From: Nymphaea colorata
Taxonomy: Eukaryota > Streptophyta > Magnoliopsida > Nymphaeales > Nymphaeaceae
Length of the DNA stretch: 64,000 nucleotides
Assembly (NCBI RefSeq): GCF_008831285.2
Contig: NC_045140.1
Span: 27,484,131-27,548,130 of the forward strand
Reading direction: 5' to 3'
Shown: in pieces, positions 12,228 through 25,100 of the stretch
How the letters are laid out: each line of letters opens with the position of its first letter
How positions within the stretch are numbered: the first letter of the stretch is position 1
Program-made: the position numbers and the translations under genes
The notes under the pieces: generated by a model
Seen by the model: the letters and a program-made list of their open reading frames with translations, nothing else
Database searches by the model: none
What the model was told of the DNA's origin: nothing

Positions 12228-12435
12228 GAGTACATGGAAGGTGAGTGCAGTTGTCTTTCTTAATGGTCAAGGACAAGGGTGGTGGAATGAACAAAAAAAG
12301 AGTACATGGAAGGAGAGTGCAGTTGTCTCTCTTAATGGTCAACGGCAAGGGTGGTGGAATGAACAAAAAAAGAAAGAGGACATTTCATGTAAGGGTATCC
12401 TTGGTTAAATTCATGTAAGGGTATCCTTGGTTAAA
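12228..12435. repeat. Two adjacent tandem duplications (72 bp x2, 26 bp x2)
   Basis: A unit starting gagtacatggaagg occurs at 12228-12299 and again at 12300-12371 with a few substitutions. Right after it, a 26-bp unit starting ttcatgtaagggtatcc occurs at 12384 and 12410 with no visible change. The first unit begins at the 3' edge of the SINE. The duplication creates an 85-aa chance frame with repeated residues. Confidence 0.85.
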
Positions 12436-15400
12436 TCTTAAACAGAGTCTTAACATTCCGATTTTCTCATGCAACCTTACTTTTGGTGATAAATGCCCAA
12501 AAGAGATGCCGTAGATTGAATTCACATTGAAATACATGAAAATTTATACTCCCCAACATTGTTATTTTAAGATGACAACAAGAATAAAGATACAACAGCT
12601 TCTTTATACTAAATGATGTTTTATGGAGTTGAAGTGCAAGTAGCAGAAATGGTGACCCTTTATTTGGCAATTGTCATTAAAAATGAGACTCAATGCAATT
12701 AAGTCGAACGTAAAAAATCTGCGATTCTCGTATTTGATATATTATGGATAGAAGCTGGCAGTCCATCCAATGGATATTTCCCGAGAAAAAATTCAGATAA
12801 TTAGTGATGAAAAAGAAAGAGCCTATGACAACATTGACAAGCCATACTTGGCTGATCTGACAACTATGTAGATGTAGAACTTTCAATAGCATCTACGTCC
12901 CACTTGAATTCGACTACTTGCAATTTTATATATATATAAACTTTTCGGCAAGCCAGGACAAAGCAATTAATGGATTTCAGTTCCATCAGACACTTCCACC
13001 CTCATCCACTCAAATATTGGATCAAAATTTATCCGTGTCAATTAACTAACAAATAATTAGGTAGCTAATGTGTAACGAAACTGGCTTGATTATATAATCA
13101 TCGAGTCCGGTTAGCCAGCAAAACTCAAGCATATGAGGCAGGTGCATCTCGTGGAAGTTGCAAATTGGCAATTTGTCATAATGAAGTTTCAAACCTATGT
13201 TAACTGTTCATACTTATTGAAGAGGGAAACCGCGAAGAGGCCGAAGCCCTCCTCCCCCATCTCCTAGGGATCAAGGTTACTTCGGGACAAATTATTGTTA
13301 CTTCCTTCAACTCCAGAGTAGCATCCGTCACTATTAGCAGTCAAGAAAAATAACACACTGATACCAGACTTCCACTGGTCTGCCTAATCAGCTATGCTAT
13401 GAGGTCACACTACGCTATGCTAGGTTCCTCTATACAAATGTCCACTGCATGGTGGAAGGCGAAACTCTCAACGTAAAATTTTTCTTAATTTCGTCAACAG
13501 AGCTATTCAATGTGCCAAGGTAACTCATGAAAGATACAAGTAGGACCGCTTGTTTGAAACTTACTTGTTCTCATCGAATAGCGTACTTTTACAGAGAGGT
13601 CTGCCATATTGTGCAGTCACTAACAGGGCCCCTTAGTCAAGTGGGACAGGGACATCACTCGAACATTATGATAAATGATGAGATGCCCATGAAAGCCGAT
13701 GCCTATTGGACTGCAGGATTCTACCAATTACTTCGCTTGTCTCTTGTTGCTAAGGAGTCTGGCCACAATACATAGAAATGGTTAGTTAGGAGAGGTATGA
13801 GATAGGCTTAATCTTGAGGACGTGTTATCTATCTTTATTAGCATGTATACATCTATAACTTGGTCTCAGCTTCCTCAACAAATCTTGCTTATCAGATATA
13901 CATTTGAGTTTGAAACTTGGCAAATGAAAGTTCAAAAATATGAAGACAACGACCTGTCAGTGAACATCTTGATTGGAGATCTCTTGGGATAATCATCATA
14001 GGAAGCCCATCCATCCTCCATTCGTTCCACGATTTATCGCTTATCTAGATAACTTCATACAAGCTACCCTCTTCTTTGTCGCGCTGAACTTATTGAGTTC
14101 TTCGTCGGCCGACAGCTGAAAGCTGCTTTGCCTGATCAGCATGTGTTCTTTGAATCTGTACAGGAAACAGCGGCCGGTAGGACAGACAACTACTTTTCAC
14201 TGGCGGATCCAGCAGCAATAATGAAGCCAAAGGTATTATTCACTACAGTCAGATCAACTTGGAAATTATTTTCGAAAGGGATCGTTCCCATACGTACACG
14301 CGCTCAAGTGGGTTGGTTCAAATCCTTCAAATTGAAGGAGGTATAGAATTCAATATGTTCTTTGCTGCTGATGCCTGCAAGCACCAAAATAGAAGACGTT
14401 CTCTATGAAGGTTTAGAATTCAATACGTTATTTGCTGCTGTAATGCCAAAGCAATAGACGACACACACTCTAGAGATGAGGGTACTGGCCACAGTGTCCC
14501 GTATCGTTCACACTGTGATCTCCTCATGTTATAAATGGAACAGAAAACATAGAAATTAAATTCTCTGCATGCTCAGACTATGGTCTCCTCATGTTAGAAT
14601 GGAACAATAAACTTTCTCAGTGAGAAGCAAGGTTGGGTGCCACTTGCCAGAGATTTCTCCACTTGGGTGCAGCCAGAATAGGGTGAGGCAGACTTGCCTT
14701 ACCTCAGTCCACCAGATTCAGTTCTTTCCTTTGTCATTCAAAAGAAAAAGTAAGTTTTGGCTTATCTCTTTGTTCACTTCCATACTCCACATGTCCCGAC
14801 GCTATGTTTTCCATATGCATTTTAGAAATTGAGTTTAATTATATATAGATATATATCTGGGACCCTGCAATCCGAAAAAGGCAAGGTATGCACCCAATAA
14901 TTTTGACAGCTTTTCTCCATCGAATGAATATTTTAATGCATATGGAATTTTCATCATTTATTTGAAAACAGATTCCTATTAGATTGTCAATTATATAGTA
15001 TAACAGCTAGCCATGCTGTGAACACACATGCTTTAAGATCTTGGTGGACATTTTAAGCAATTTCGCAAATTTGAGGCTTCTTGAGATAAGGCCATGCAAA
15101 ATTCCTATTAAATTCAAGACTCCAAGGAGCTTTTGGAGTTTTGAGAAGGTGAAAAAGGAAGAGAGCTTGTACATGCCGCCTAACAGAAGGTGAATTTTCA
15201 TCTTTTACATGGAGATCTTTCTTGAAGCATGTTCTTTCTTTTTTTTTTTGGTTTAGAGAAAGAGAGATGCTTTCTTTTTATATTTCTTTTCTAGGTGTCT
15301 TTTTGTGATTGTTTCTTTGGAGCGCGTCTAGACATTGTTTTCCACATACAGCATTTAATAAGAATCTACATAGTACAATCCTAAACATATGTTACAAAAA

Positions 15401-15766
15401 TACCATGTTCTTATTATGGAAGTCGTTCCCATATAAATTATGACAAAACAATAGTTAATTGTTGGATATATGAACCTATAGAATCACATCATATTTCCTG
15501 AAATAAGTTCATATATAGTGTTTTGAAACATCTAGTGTTTTAAGAACACAAAATTCTTTTTATCAAAACATCCGCTTAAAGTTTTTTCCTCATTTAGATT
15601 GAAAAGGTAACAGTGAATCTTGCTTCACTTTCGCTTGTGGACTTCGGTACTAACACATAATCGAACCACATATATTTGTCATTTTGCCTTCGCGCAATTT
15701 GCACTTGATGTATTTTCGGTATTTTTTTGTGAGATTGGTTAAATGAGCCAATGTATGGGCTACCCA

Positions 15767-15772
<6 letters not shown>
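12436..15772. other. Intergenic DNA, nothing recognised
   Basis: AT-rich sequence with scattered short frames on both strands, all under 85 aa and none with a recognisable domain. The frames at 13527-13775 and 14128-14346 are the most protein-like in composition, but they lack coding neighbours and splice-consistent extensions. Confidence 0.4.

Positions 15773-15825
<53 letters not shown>
15773..15825. repeat. (TA)n microsatellite, about 53 bp
   Basis: Uninterrupted alternating t and a, ending in tatctatacatatat. It generates spurious Tyr-Ile frames on the minus strand. Confidence 0.97.
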
Positions 15826-15827
<2 letters not shown>

Positions 15828-17425
15828 ATACATATATTATACACAGAGGGATTTGGTGTATCCTACAATTTTTATGACATGGACTGAAAGTTATGTCTAA
15901 AATTACCCAACATGGATTTAGATTTGAGCGTTCGAGAGCTCACCATTAGCCCATCCATATCATCTATTTCCTTTCTGCTAGACATAATAACAGTACTTTA
16001 GGTGAAGAGGAGGTTAATCTCGCTGCTTCTTATGCCTTGAGGTGATTTCGCTACTATGATTGAACTTGTATATCAATTCCTTTCCTTTTGAAGTATAGAG
16101 AACTAATGCTATGAAAGATTGCCCGGCTACCAGCCCGCACCCTGTCCATAACCCTAACCCCTCCGGGAAGGATTACTCATAGCACTTGTATTTGGAGTTT
16201 TCCAAGTCGTCCCTCTAGTATCAAATTTATGTGTCTAATTTCCCCCGAAATTCACCATTTCATGTTGGAGTCTTGGAGATCGTTAAAATTCACCATTTCA
16301 TGTGGAGATGGTTAGAATCATGATCCTTAGAATGTGATGGGGACAACAAATTGACATTTTTTTTTTGTCCCTGTAGTAAAAGGAATGGGGTCTGATTGTA
16401 CGTAGAAGTATGTCCCATCGTTCTCCGATTGCGTGTGTAGAATCAATGGGAACTTCAGAACCCGCCAACCGATGCTCAGAGTTGAAGCGACTCACAGCAA
16501 ATAATTTTCTAACCAGTCCTATCCATGAGCCTTGTTATTTTCAACTGCAACCACAGCCAATTCGACGCTCTTCAACTCATTGAATGAGGAAGAGAATATG
16601 AACCTTACAGGCCAACGATGATTGGACTTGGGAGTACAGAAAGAGAGAATGGAGAATAAAGTAGCAGAACACTTTCATTTACAGAGAGCTGTTGAGAGGG
16701 AGAGATGTGATCAGTACATAATTAGCAGAATCACATTGCACTGGATATGATTTGGACTCTAATTTTTTTCTACCATTTAAGAAGAATTGAAGGGTTGACA
16801 AGTCTCACTTTATGCTTACTGTGTGAATGAAACAGAGTCGAAGGAGCCTTCCGCATTACCATCCTTACCGTAAAAAGTTGAAAAATCCGCATTTGAGACT
16901 TCCTTATACTGTATGGTGTTGGTTGTTTTCAACTTTCCTTAAAAGAAAATTTTGGGTACCTTCATTCTTGTATGCCGGCATGACTCACCCCAAAACTTAC
17001 CAAGTGCTTAGTGTGCTAGATTTTAACTGGCACTCTTAGCTAACATGGGTTCATTCCTTAAAATGGCTAAAAACCAAGATAATGGATTGTAGGGTATTCA
17101 AGTTTTTCAATCATCGATTTTCCAGAGACTAATATAGAATTATTCTTAAGTTCAATTTACACAGACGGAATTAGGGCGTTACATATTCAAACAATAACTT
17201 GTGCCACATTCTGAGGCCAGAGGATTAGGGAGAGAGAAACAAAAATCTCATACAACACCATAAAAAATACATAGTCTGGCACTCCTCCCCTGTTTCTGCA
17301 GCAATCCTACTTCTTCAGGAAATGCCTCGAAGAAGGTTGGGAAAAAAACAAAAGGGAGAAGAAAAAGGAAAAAGTGGGACAAGGACAGTTCAGCACACTT
17401 TTGGTCTGGAGCACTAACCCCACGA
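15826..17425. other. Intergenic DNA and ACS 3' flank
   Basis: No recognisable gene. A small duplication of aaattcaccatttcatgt.gga occurs at about 16248 and 16288. The part next to 17425 is the likely 3' UTR of the ACS gene on the minus strand. Confidence 0.4.
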
Positions 17426-19381
17426 CTAGAAACGCTCAGATTGAGTAGAATCGGGTTGGAAAATGCTCCAAGTGAAGGACGATTTGCAGTACAGTAGCAG
17501 TTTCTTGGGCTCTGTCAGCACCTTCTGGGGACATTGTCCACGGAGAGACTTAGAGAGGAAGCTCCTGATTCTTTCAAGAGAGACTGCAAGGGTCTTCTCG
17601 GACATGTTGGCGAAGCAGACCCGAAACCAACCGGGTTCAGAGCAATGGAAGGATGAACCAGGGGAGACATTCAGCCCAACTTGGTGCAGGAGCTTCTTCC
17701 ACAGCCGTGTCTCTGCTTCAAAACTAGGATAATCCAAGAGGTGGCTCATATTCACCCAGCAAAATAAACCAGCATTGCTCTTCAGACAGCTGATCCCGCA
17801 TTTCTGGAGACCAGATACCAGCTTCTTCTGTCTCTGCCTGAGCCTCTTCCTGTTTTCTCTTAGGTAATTAAGAGTGAATTTCTTATCCGAGAGCATCTCC
17901 GAGAGAAGATACTGCGTCTGAGATGAAACCAATCCAAAGCTAGACATCTTGGTGGCAGCAGATAGGACGTGTTCATTGTGAGTATAGATTGCACCGACAC
18001 GAAAACCCGGAACCCCCATGTCCTTCGAAAGACTGCAAACAACGTGAACAAATTCGCGAGAGACATTGCATTCTGCCAGTACCGCATCTTCAGCAACGCT
18101 GGTAAACCCAGAAGGGGAGAAAACTGTGCCGGAGTATATCTCATCACAGATGAGATGAATCCTTTTTGTACTTACAAAGGTCAGGAGAGCCTTTAGAGCC
18201 TTGGAGCTCAATGTTGTTCCCAGAGGGTTGGAAGGGTTGGTGACCAGAACTCCCTTTACTTTCACTTTGCGATCTAACGCGTCGTCGTAGGCCTTCTGCA
18301 GTGATCCTTCCGTAATCTGGAAGTCATTGAAGCTGTCACAATGTATAGGTACAATTTCAACTCCGGTTCGCCACTTGAGATCTCTGTCAAATCTGGTAGA
18401 ATAACAGCATAAGAATTTTAGCCACCAAATGGGCATCCCACTGAAATATGCACATGAGAAAAAGATGGTGCTGACATCAACTATGACAATGGTGGTTCAG
18501 TTGAACGATGACATACCCGGGATAGTATGGAGTAGGAAGAAGAAAGGCTTCTCCTGGTTCAGCCAGGCAAAACATCAAAGTTTCATTTGCAGAGGTGGCC
18601 CCTGCCGTGAGAACTAGCCTGTTCGGGTCAAACTTCACTCTGTTGCCTCTAATTTCGCCCATAAAGTCAGCTAGCGCCTGAATGTATAAAGTAGAATTTG
18701 GAACAAAGTCTGAGGTTAGCAAAAAATAAAATACTATATATATATATATATATATATATATCCAAGCTCAGAAAAGGGGCGGAATGATTGTCCACCTCTC
18801 CTAAATGTACAGAGTGTGGAACATGCCTTCCCTTGAAGTACGGGGGTCTAGAAAGCGTATGGTATAGAACCAGATACTTTCCACCAGGCAAGAAAAGGGA
18901 ACACTGCAGAAATAGTGAAAGAAGCAAACAGGTAACTCATACTTTCTTAAATGCAGGCAGACCGCGGTAGTCCTGAAACAGCGCCATCTGTCTAAACAAG
19001 GACGTACCGCTGCTCATGAAGCTAGCAGCTCTGGGGTTCTCAAGCAACCACGTCTCCAGAAGATCTAAAGAAAGCTGCAGATGTGTTCACCCCATCAGAC
19101 AAATCATGTATTGCACAGTGGCAAGAACACTATAAGAAACAGAGAGACAGAGGAAAGGAGAAAGCAAAATCCCAACAGTACTTGGTTATGGGATTGCTGG
19201 GCTCTCTCCAGCCTTTTACCTGATTCTCAGCGAGACCCATTTGTATTATCCCTGCAGGGTTCCGTGTTTCATCATATGGGTTTCTCTCGTACTCCTGCCA
19301 ACCAAAGAAGTAATGAGAGTCCTCCCCATGGGAGTTGCATGTGATTTTCCTTGACACCATCAGCTGACGGTGGTTAGACAT
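17426..19381 (-). CDS. ACS: 1-aminocyclopropane-1-carboxylate synthase (ACS), 4 exons
   Basis: A PLP-dependent enzyme that turns S-adenosylmethionine into ACC, the committed step of ethylene synthesis, in the cytosol. Exons on the minus strand are 19381-19220, 19074-18943, 18677-18517 and 18392-17426, giving 473 aa. Family boxes appear in order: GLAENQ (49-54), [37 protein letters not shown], the PLP-lysine box [14 protein letters not shown] with K275, [19 protein letters not shown], and [10 protein letters not shown] with the substrate-carboxylate Arg at about 409. The four-exon layout is common for ACS genes. The tail after about residue 433 is long, basic, and ends in [14 protein letters not shown]. 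It has no clear RLSxSF phosphorylation motif, so the stability class (type I, II or III) is unclear. A (TA)n tract lies in intron 2. Its neighbour, the J-domain gene, is convergent and 9 kb away. Confidence 0.97.
18735..18761. repeat. (TA)n microsatellite in ACS intron 2
   Basis: About 27 bp of alternating t and a, lying between exon 3 (18677) and exon 2 (18943). It is a likely length-variable marker inside the gene. Confidence 0.95.
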
Positions 19382-19388
19382 GATTCAG

Positions 19389-19436
19389 AACCTCTCTCTC
19401 TCTCTCTCTGTCTCTCTTTCTCTCTCTCTCTCTCTG
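19389..19436. repeat. (CT)n tract in the ACS 5' leader ((GA)n on the mRNA strand)
   Basis: Nearly pure ct dinucleotides with two interruptions, starting a few bp before the ACS start codon and lying between it and the TATA box. On the sense strand it is a GAGA-type run, a known class of binding site for plant BBR/BPC proteins. Function here is inferred. Confidence 0.85.
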
Positions 19437-19475
19437 GCTTGCTGATCTGGTGCTCAGCGAATCCTGAACTGCACG

Positions 19476-19483
19476 TATTTATA
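19476..19483 (-). promoter_or_regulatory. TATA box of the ACS gene
   Basis: Reads TATAAATA on the minus strand, within ctataaatacgtgc, about 95 bp upstream of the ACS ATG. This gives a short leader made mostly of the (GA)n run. Confidence 0.7.
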
Positions 19484-19489
19484 GGCGCC

Positions 19490-21960
19490 CGGGGAGCCCT
19501 GGGCTTCTTCTATTGTGAGATAGAAATCCTGTTAGTGAAACTGAGAGCTGGCACTCGACCTACTGCAAAGATGGAAAATTAGCCGCAGACAGGAGGGCCC
19601 CCATCGCTTTTAACTCTCCACACGATCTTGTGTGCCTTCACAGTGCATCCAAATGTCGTGTCAGTGCCCTAAGACCTTAACATTATATCCTGTTGGATCC
19701 TCACATCTGTGTGGGGGCCGGTTGCCGTTGGTATATATTCACTGTTCATGTCTTCCTTGGGCTCTGTAGTGGTGCCTTCATCCTCTTATCCTGATTGGGA
19801 GTTGTGGCAGTTAAATCCACCAGCAGGACTCGGGGATGGAATGCTCCAGAGGCCATGCTGCTCCTGCCACCGCTGCTAATAATCATGCTTAAATCAATTC
19901 AAGCTTTTATGCAACCTGTGTCTTCTTTTATGGTTGCATCTGCAGATACGTACTTAGGGTGTGCCACCATAATTGGTTTGTTGGAAGATTGTGATTCCAC
20001 CAGTCAAGATTCTTTTCTCTGTGTGTGCGTGTGCATGCCGGCACGAGCAAAAGAGAGAGGGGGAGGATGTGAAATTTCATTTATATACCATATCAGTCTT
20101 CTAGCCTGCAAAGAAAAGTAGACCTTAATCAAATCGGAGGAGTGGCCAAATTGAAGATTCGAGTGGCAAACAGTTAGGCATCAGAATACCATCTACAGAT
20201 AGGGCAACTATTATGAACAGGAAAGTATTTCCTCGAAAAATAGCTTCACCCGACAAATAGTGATCACAAGAATTACTGAGGGCTTCGCATTGAACAGTGA
20301 TTCACATCCATTTCATGCAGCTGAGTTGCAGTTGAAGCCTCTCCACCGGACTACAGGCGAGCATCATTTGAAGCTCAGTAGATGTTTGAAGTAACTTTAC
20401 TCAAAGTCAACACCTACTACGTATGTGATCTACTTTTTGTTTTTCTCACCGAAGTTTCGATATTTTCTTTACTCAAATTTTGAGATACCATAAAATCTTT
20501 ATACATGTCATATTGATCAAACACTTCAAATGCTGAATATTCCTGTCAAATACATTTAATAGATCACATAGATATGGTCAATCTGTTGCGAAAGTTGAAA
20601 GGTTTTAATACTTTAGGAGCACTTCGACATACCCTTATATATATATAGTTAAGGCTAGCTTGTACTGGAATCCATGCCGTCGAACTTGGTAATTTCTGCA
20701 GGTTAAAAGAAAGACATATAACCTATCATGGCCTCTTGGTGGGCAGTCATGGTTGGACTCTCATGAGGTTTTATGACTGCTCCCAACAAGTTCCATGTCC
20801 AGGGGTTTTATCACTCCTCCAAGAACGGAATAAATCTTTGCTTCTCTCTTCTTATCACTGCTCTTTCAAGCCTTTCACTCGTGTCACGTTCCGCGCACAA
20901 GGCAGCTGCTTAATTCTCTTTTTCTATTAATATTCCCACAAAGTATTTCATAATCTCAGCGACGGAGGAAGGAAAGAACTATAATCAGAAAGCACTTGAG
21001 CCATTCTTGCTAATTCACAACTTGTCCTGTACTGTCGTGTCTGTGTTTGGTCTAAGCCGTTGTAGCACGCTGTTCCTTATTCCATCGGTTTCTCCCTGAT
21101 TCGACTTCCGAACGGCTGCTAGTACTTGTGTAGCCCTTATCCCACTCATCACCACCAATTAGGCTGCTAAGAGTGACGACAATAACAAAGCTTCCCTCAT
21201 TGAGCATCACAATAATGGCATTGATTATGTTGCTAATTGCTTATTCTGGTGCTTACTTAGAAGAAGAAGACATGGTGGAAGCGGCCACGGAATGAAGCGT
21301 GCGGCCATGTGGAAAAATCTATCAGAAAAAGTATCTGATAATAATTATTGTCCCCCACTTGCATCTTCCTTAAAAGTACGTTTGAAATGACATATTAGTG
21401 TTCATGTTTCTTAATGTCACTAAGCAAACGCAGAGTCTGTCCTAGTTAAGAGTTAAATTAGTTCTACGCAAATGTAGGCTTGAATCTTGCATGCTGTCCA
21501 ATTCTAGGTGACGATGATGCAAATCCAGATCCAGATTTTTGGAATGGTTCATCTCTGCTGTAGACTCTTCTCGATGTGGTTCAGGCATGAATCTATCTTG
21601 AAATAGGAAGATCCAAGTCAAAGATGAATTGTCCAGGGCTCGCATTAAATGGATACAGGCACGACTGCAGGCACTGGTTCATTCAGGTTCTAAAGCGGGA
21701 GAAAGAACCAGGCAGGGACAGGTAAAATAAAACTCTTGGAAAACCGATGTCATGAGGTGAACTGCCTAAAACAACTCAGATCTTTCTCATTCGTCAATTA
21801 ATATTGCAACCAAGAAATAGGATCTGGGTATTTCTACTTGAGCAATGTGGTTTAATTTATCAAACGATATGAAATATGAAAACTCATGAGGACCACTACT
21901 TGGTAACTCATAGATTGTCACGTCAGCGATATCTTTCAGGTCAACCTAATAGCTATTATT
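19490..21960. other. ACS upstream region and intergenic DNA
   Basis: Presumed distal ACS promoter, then AT-rich DNA. The frame at 19795-20121 (108 aa) has no recognised domain and a chance-like composition. A small imperfect hairpin lies at 20739-20790 (gtgggcagtcat pairing with atgactgctccca). No known plant miRNA sequence was recognised in it. Confidence 0.4.
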
Positions 21961-22030
21961 AACATTTGTTGAGGAACATCTTTGTAGGTCGCGTATCATC
22001 ATGGCGGTCGTGGTTCTCTTTAAAAAAATG

Positions 22031-22067
<37 letters not shown>

Positions 22068-22146
22068 TAACATTTGTTGAGGAATATCTTTGTAGGTCGC
22101 GTATCATCATGGCGGTCATGGTTCTCCTTAAAAAAATGGGTATATT
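21961..22146. repeat. 78-bp direct duplication flanking a (TA)n tract
   Basis: The segment starting aacatttgttgaggaa and ending aaaaaaatgggtatat occurs at 21961-22038 and 22069-22146 with four or five differences. The space between the copies is a (TA)n run of about 30 bp. Confidence 0.9.
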
Positions 22147-22149
22147 CCA

Positions 22150-25100
22150 TTCTCAGCTCCGTCGAGACTGGGGTATGTTTGAAAAGTGAGTTGCTTGTAA
22201 ATTATATTTCTGCTACCAGATAGAGCCCATATATATACATATGAACAACCATATATATGCACACGTGGGGTCACAAAAATAATAAAATATCATACTCGCA
22301 AAACTAGTTCATCTAATCAAATTAAAGTGAACGATGTTGAGAAATTGTCTCACCAAAGTTTTTGCAAATCAAACTGAAACTGAAAGCTGACGCTTGGATA
22401 GGTTGATGAATGAAAGAACAAATTAAGGTAATTGCTTAAGCCAACACCCCGTATTCTATTTCTACCAGCAAGAGTTTCAGCTAATTATAAGGACCTTAAG
22501 TGATAAAAATGTGGGTGAGATTTGGTTGCAGTGAAGTAGCCCAAGAGCCGTGGCACTATGGACAAACGGGATGCCATCATTGACATGAAAAAACAGTTTG
22601 TATTGTAGCTGAAAAAGCAGCCAGGCAGGCACAGTATCCTTTCTATTTATGTTTTTACTCTCCACCAAGAAACGCCTCTTCTTGACATATATTTTCCACC
22701 AACCAGCTGCTTTTGGTCTTGGCTAGCTCTGATTCTTGGGCCCGAACCGCTACCTAATCTTTCATCCTTCTATAGGCCACAAACAAATATGAAATACAAA
22801 CGTGAATTATGGACAGATCAAAAATCGTGTCATCTCCTTGTTAATATCTGTTAACTTGCGTGGTCATCTACCTTTAACATTTACGTAATCGGTTACGTCA
22901 CTCATTTAGTTGAAAAGTTGGGGACAAGATCAGCTGCATTCTGTTCAGTGGCTAGGAGCTAGAATACCTCAGAGTCTCAGACCATTGATCAAAATAATGT
23001 TGAGGGCATGCTGATCATCGTCGATCTCTTCAAACAACAAACAACAAATTGGGTTCAAAATTATTGAAGCCATGAACACAATAAATTAGGTAGGCAAACG
23101 GTGAAAGCTCAAACGCCAGTTTGATTTTTGTGGGTACTATCTTTTTGCTGCTACATTTTAGTTGAAAAGTGTCCCGCTTTCCATTCAGATTCTGAGGAGG
23201 AGCGAAGAGAGTAGCTTTGGCTTCTCATGAAAACGTCAACACACAAAATTAATAGGTTTACCACATATTGAATATTTAGATGGTCTTTCTTATGCCTCTC
23301 GTTGGTTTGGCAAACTGTTATGTTCAAACCAAATTTCAAGTTAATGTGAGGCTTTTCTTCAATAACTTGAAGAATCTCCTTCATTGTAACACAAGATTAT
23401 TCCACACCCTTTAGATAGATTGTAAACTTCGGTGTCGTCCACAGCTAAATCTCTGTCCAATGGTTGGCCTCCCTCCACATTTAGTTGTAGGTGGGTTTCG
23501 CTCAATATTACTCAAACCTGGCTATGTACGCCATACTGGTGCACAAAAATTTCATGCCCAATTATGGTTAACGATGAAAATGCGTTTATTTGATAGAAAA
23601 AAGAAACTTTTTATGAAGACATAAAAGGGAAATAAAAAAATAAAAAACTCGAAAGAACGTTTCTTTTTCGATAATTTAAATAATGTTTTCCCTTTTCTTT
23701 TGCAGCGAAACACCCAACTCAAACTCAGTATTACTACAGAGATATTTTTGAAAGTGAAAATCGTCTTTTTCCTATAGATTGGTCCAACAAGCCTAATGTC
23801 TTTTATGTCGTTTCTACACCCAATGATGGACATGGTCTCTCTTTCTCTCTCTCTCTTACGGCCACTAGTTCATTCGTTCTCTACCATTTACTGACAACCC
23901 TCAATGTCGACAAAGTCTGCTTTTGTTATAATGCAACAGCACGAATAAGTTAGCCTTAAGAAGAGAGACAAAGGAACGACTTGAAAGAAGAAGCAATTTT
24001 CCAAGAACGTAAACATCGGTGATAGATTCCCATCGGAGCACTGGTAATGATCATAATAGTTGAAAATAATAATAAAAGCATGAAATTGTCTTGGAAATAC
24101 GAATGCTGAGATGAATCGATGGATCTTAACCAGGGGGCGGAGGATGAACATGGAAAAATACCATCCTATTACTTTGTGCAGCTTTGTCAATTGACCACCA
24201 AATCATTGACGACGAGTTCATGGGTAATTGGTGCTCCCGTCAAATCGCTAGCAATATCACCAGCAAAATTTGCCTGCCTTGAAATAGGAAAGAACATAGG
24301 CATCATATTCTTTGGGGTTGTACTGATTCTTTGGAACTTCCAAGGGAATTAGATTGGAGATTGAGTTCAACGTCTACTACCGAGTGAAGGTCCCTCCCAT
24401 CTGTACAGCCCTACCTAAATACTGCCGGCGGACCCGAAAATCTGGGGGCGCAAATGGGATGAATAAGCAGATGATCAATTGTGGAACTCCTCCTTGTACA
24501 TGGGACCGGATACTTCGATTTGATTTGATTTGATGTCCACAAACTGTTCACTATTTTGGAAAACAAAATCCAACGTAGGTATGTTGAAATAAATTGTTTT
24601 CCTCCAACCTACTCATGCTTAGTGATGAACCAGCTAGCCTACAGCCAGATTTTTCCAATGCCAATTTAGTCTTAATCTGTGGCAAATAATTAAACGTTCT
24701 AATATCTATATGTATGTAATCTGATACCTTCTTAAAATTTGTAAAAAAATTATTAGTCCCGGTAAAAATCTTTCTGGTTCGATGACTGATCTATCTGTCT
24801 CTTTTACGCACATATAAATCGGGGAATTTCAAGAATTATACATGCATGTCATGTTACAACATCATGATTGACATTGTCCATTTCAGAAAATTTGAGAAAA
24901 GATCGCACTCTTGACAAACACGATCAAGAGTCAGATTCAAGCTAATCAACTGTCTTAGTTATTAGGCTTAGACTGATTGCCACTTGCATGATTTGAATAG
25001 CTCTCTCTAGTTAAGTTAACTAGCTCTACGATCTGAACTAAACGGAAGGAACTGCATGTAGCCAAAATCATGCAGGACTTGAACCGTTAAGATCTCCGGC

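Noticed and set aside
15594-15844. Minus-strand frames with long Tyr-Ile runs
   Set aside because: They are translations of the (TA)n microsatellite. The same applies at 18667-18927, 22001-22189 and 49737-49937.
16140-16165. Telomere-like ccctaaccc
   Set aside because: Only about one and a half units are present, so it is not an interstitial telomere array.
20739-20790. A miRNA precursor hairpin
   Set aside because: The stem is short and bulged, and neither arm matches a plant miRNA I recognise. Other spots checked by eye for conserved miRNAs (miR156, 159, 160, 166, 172, 396 and others) also gave nothing.
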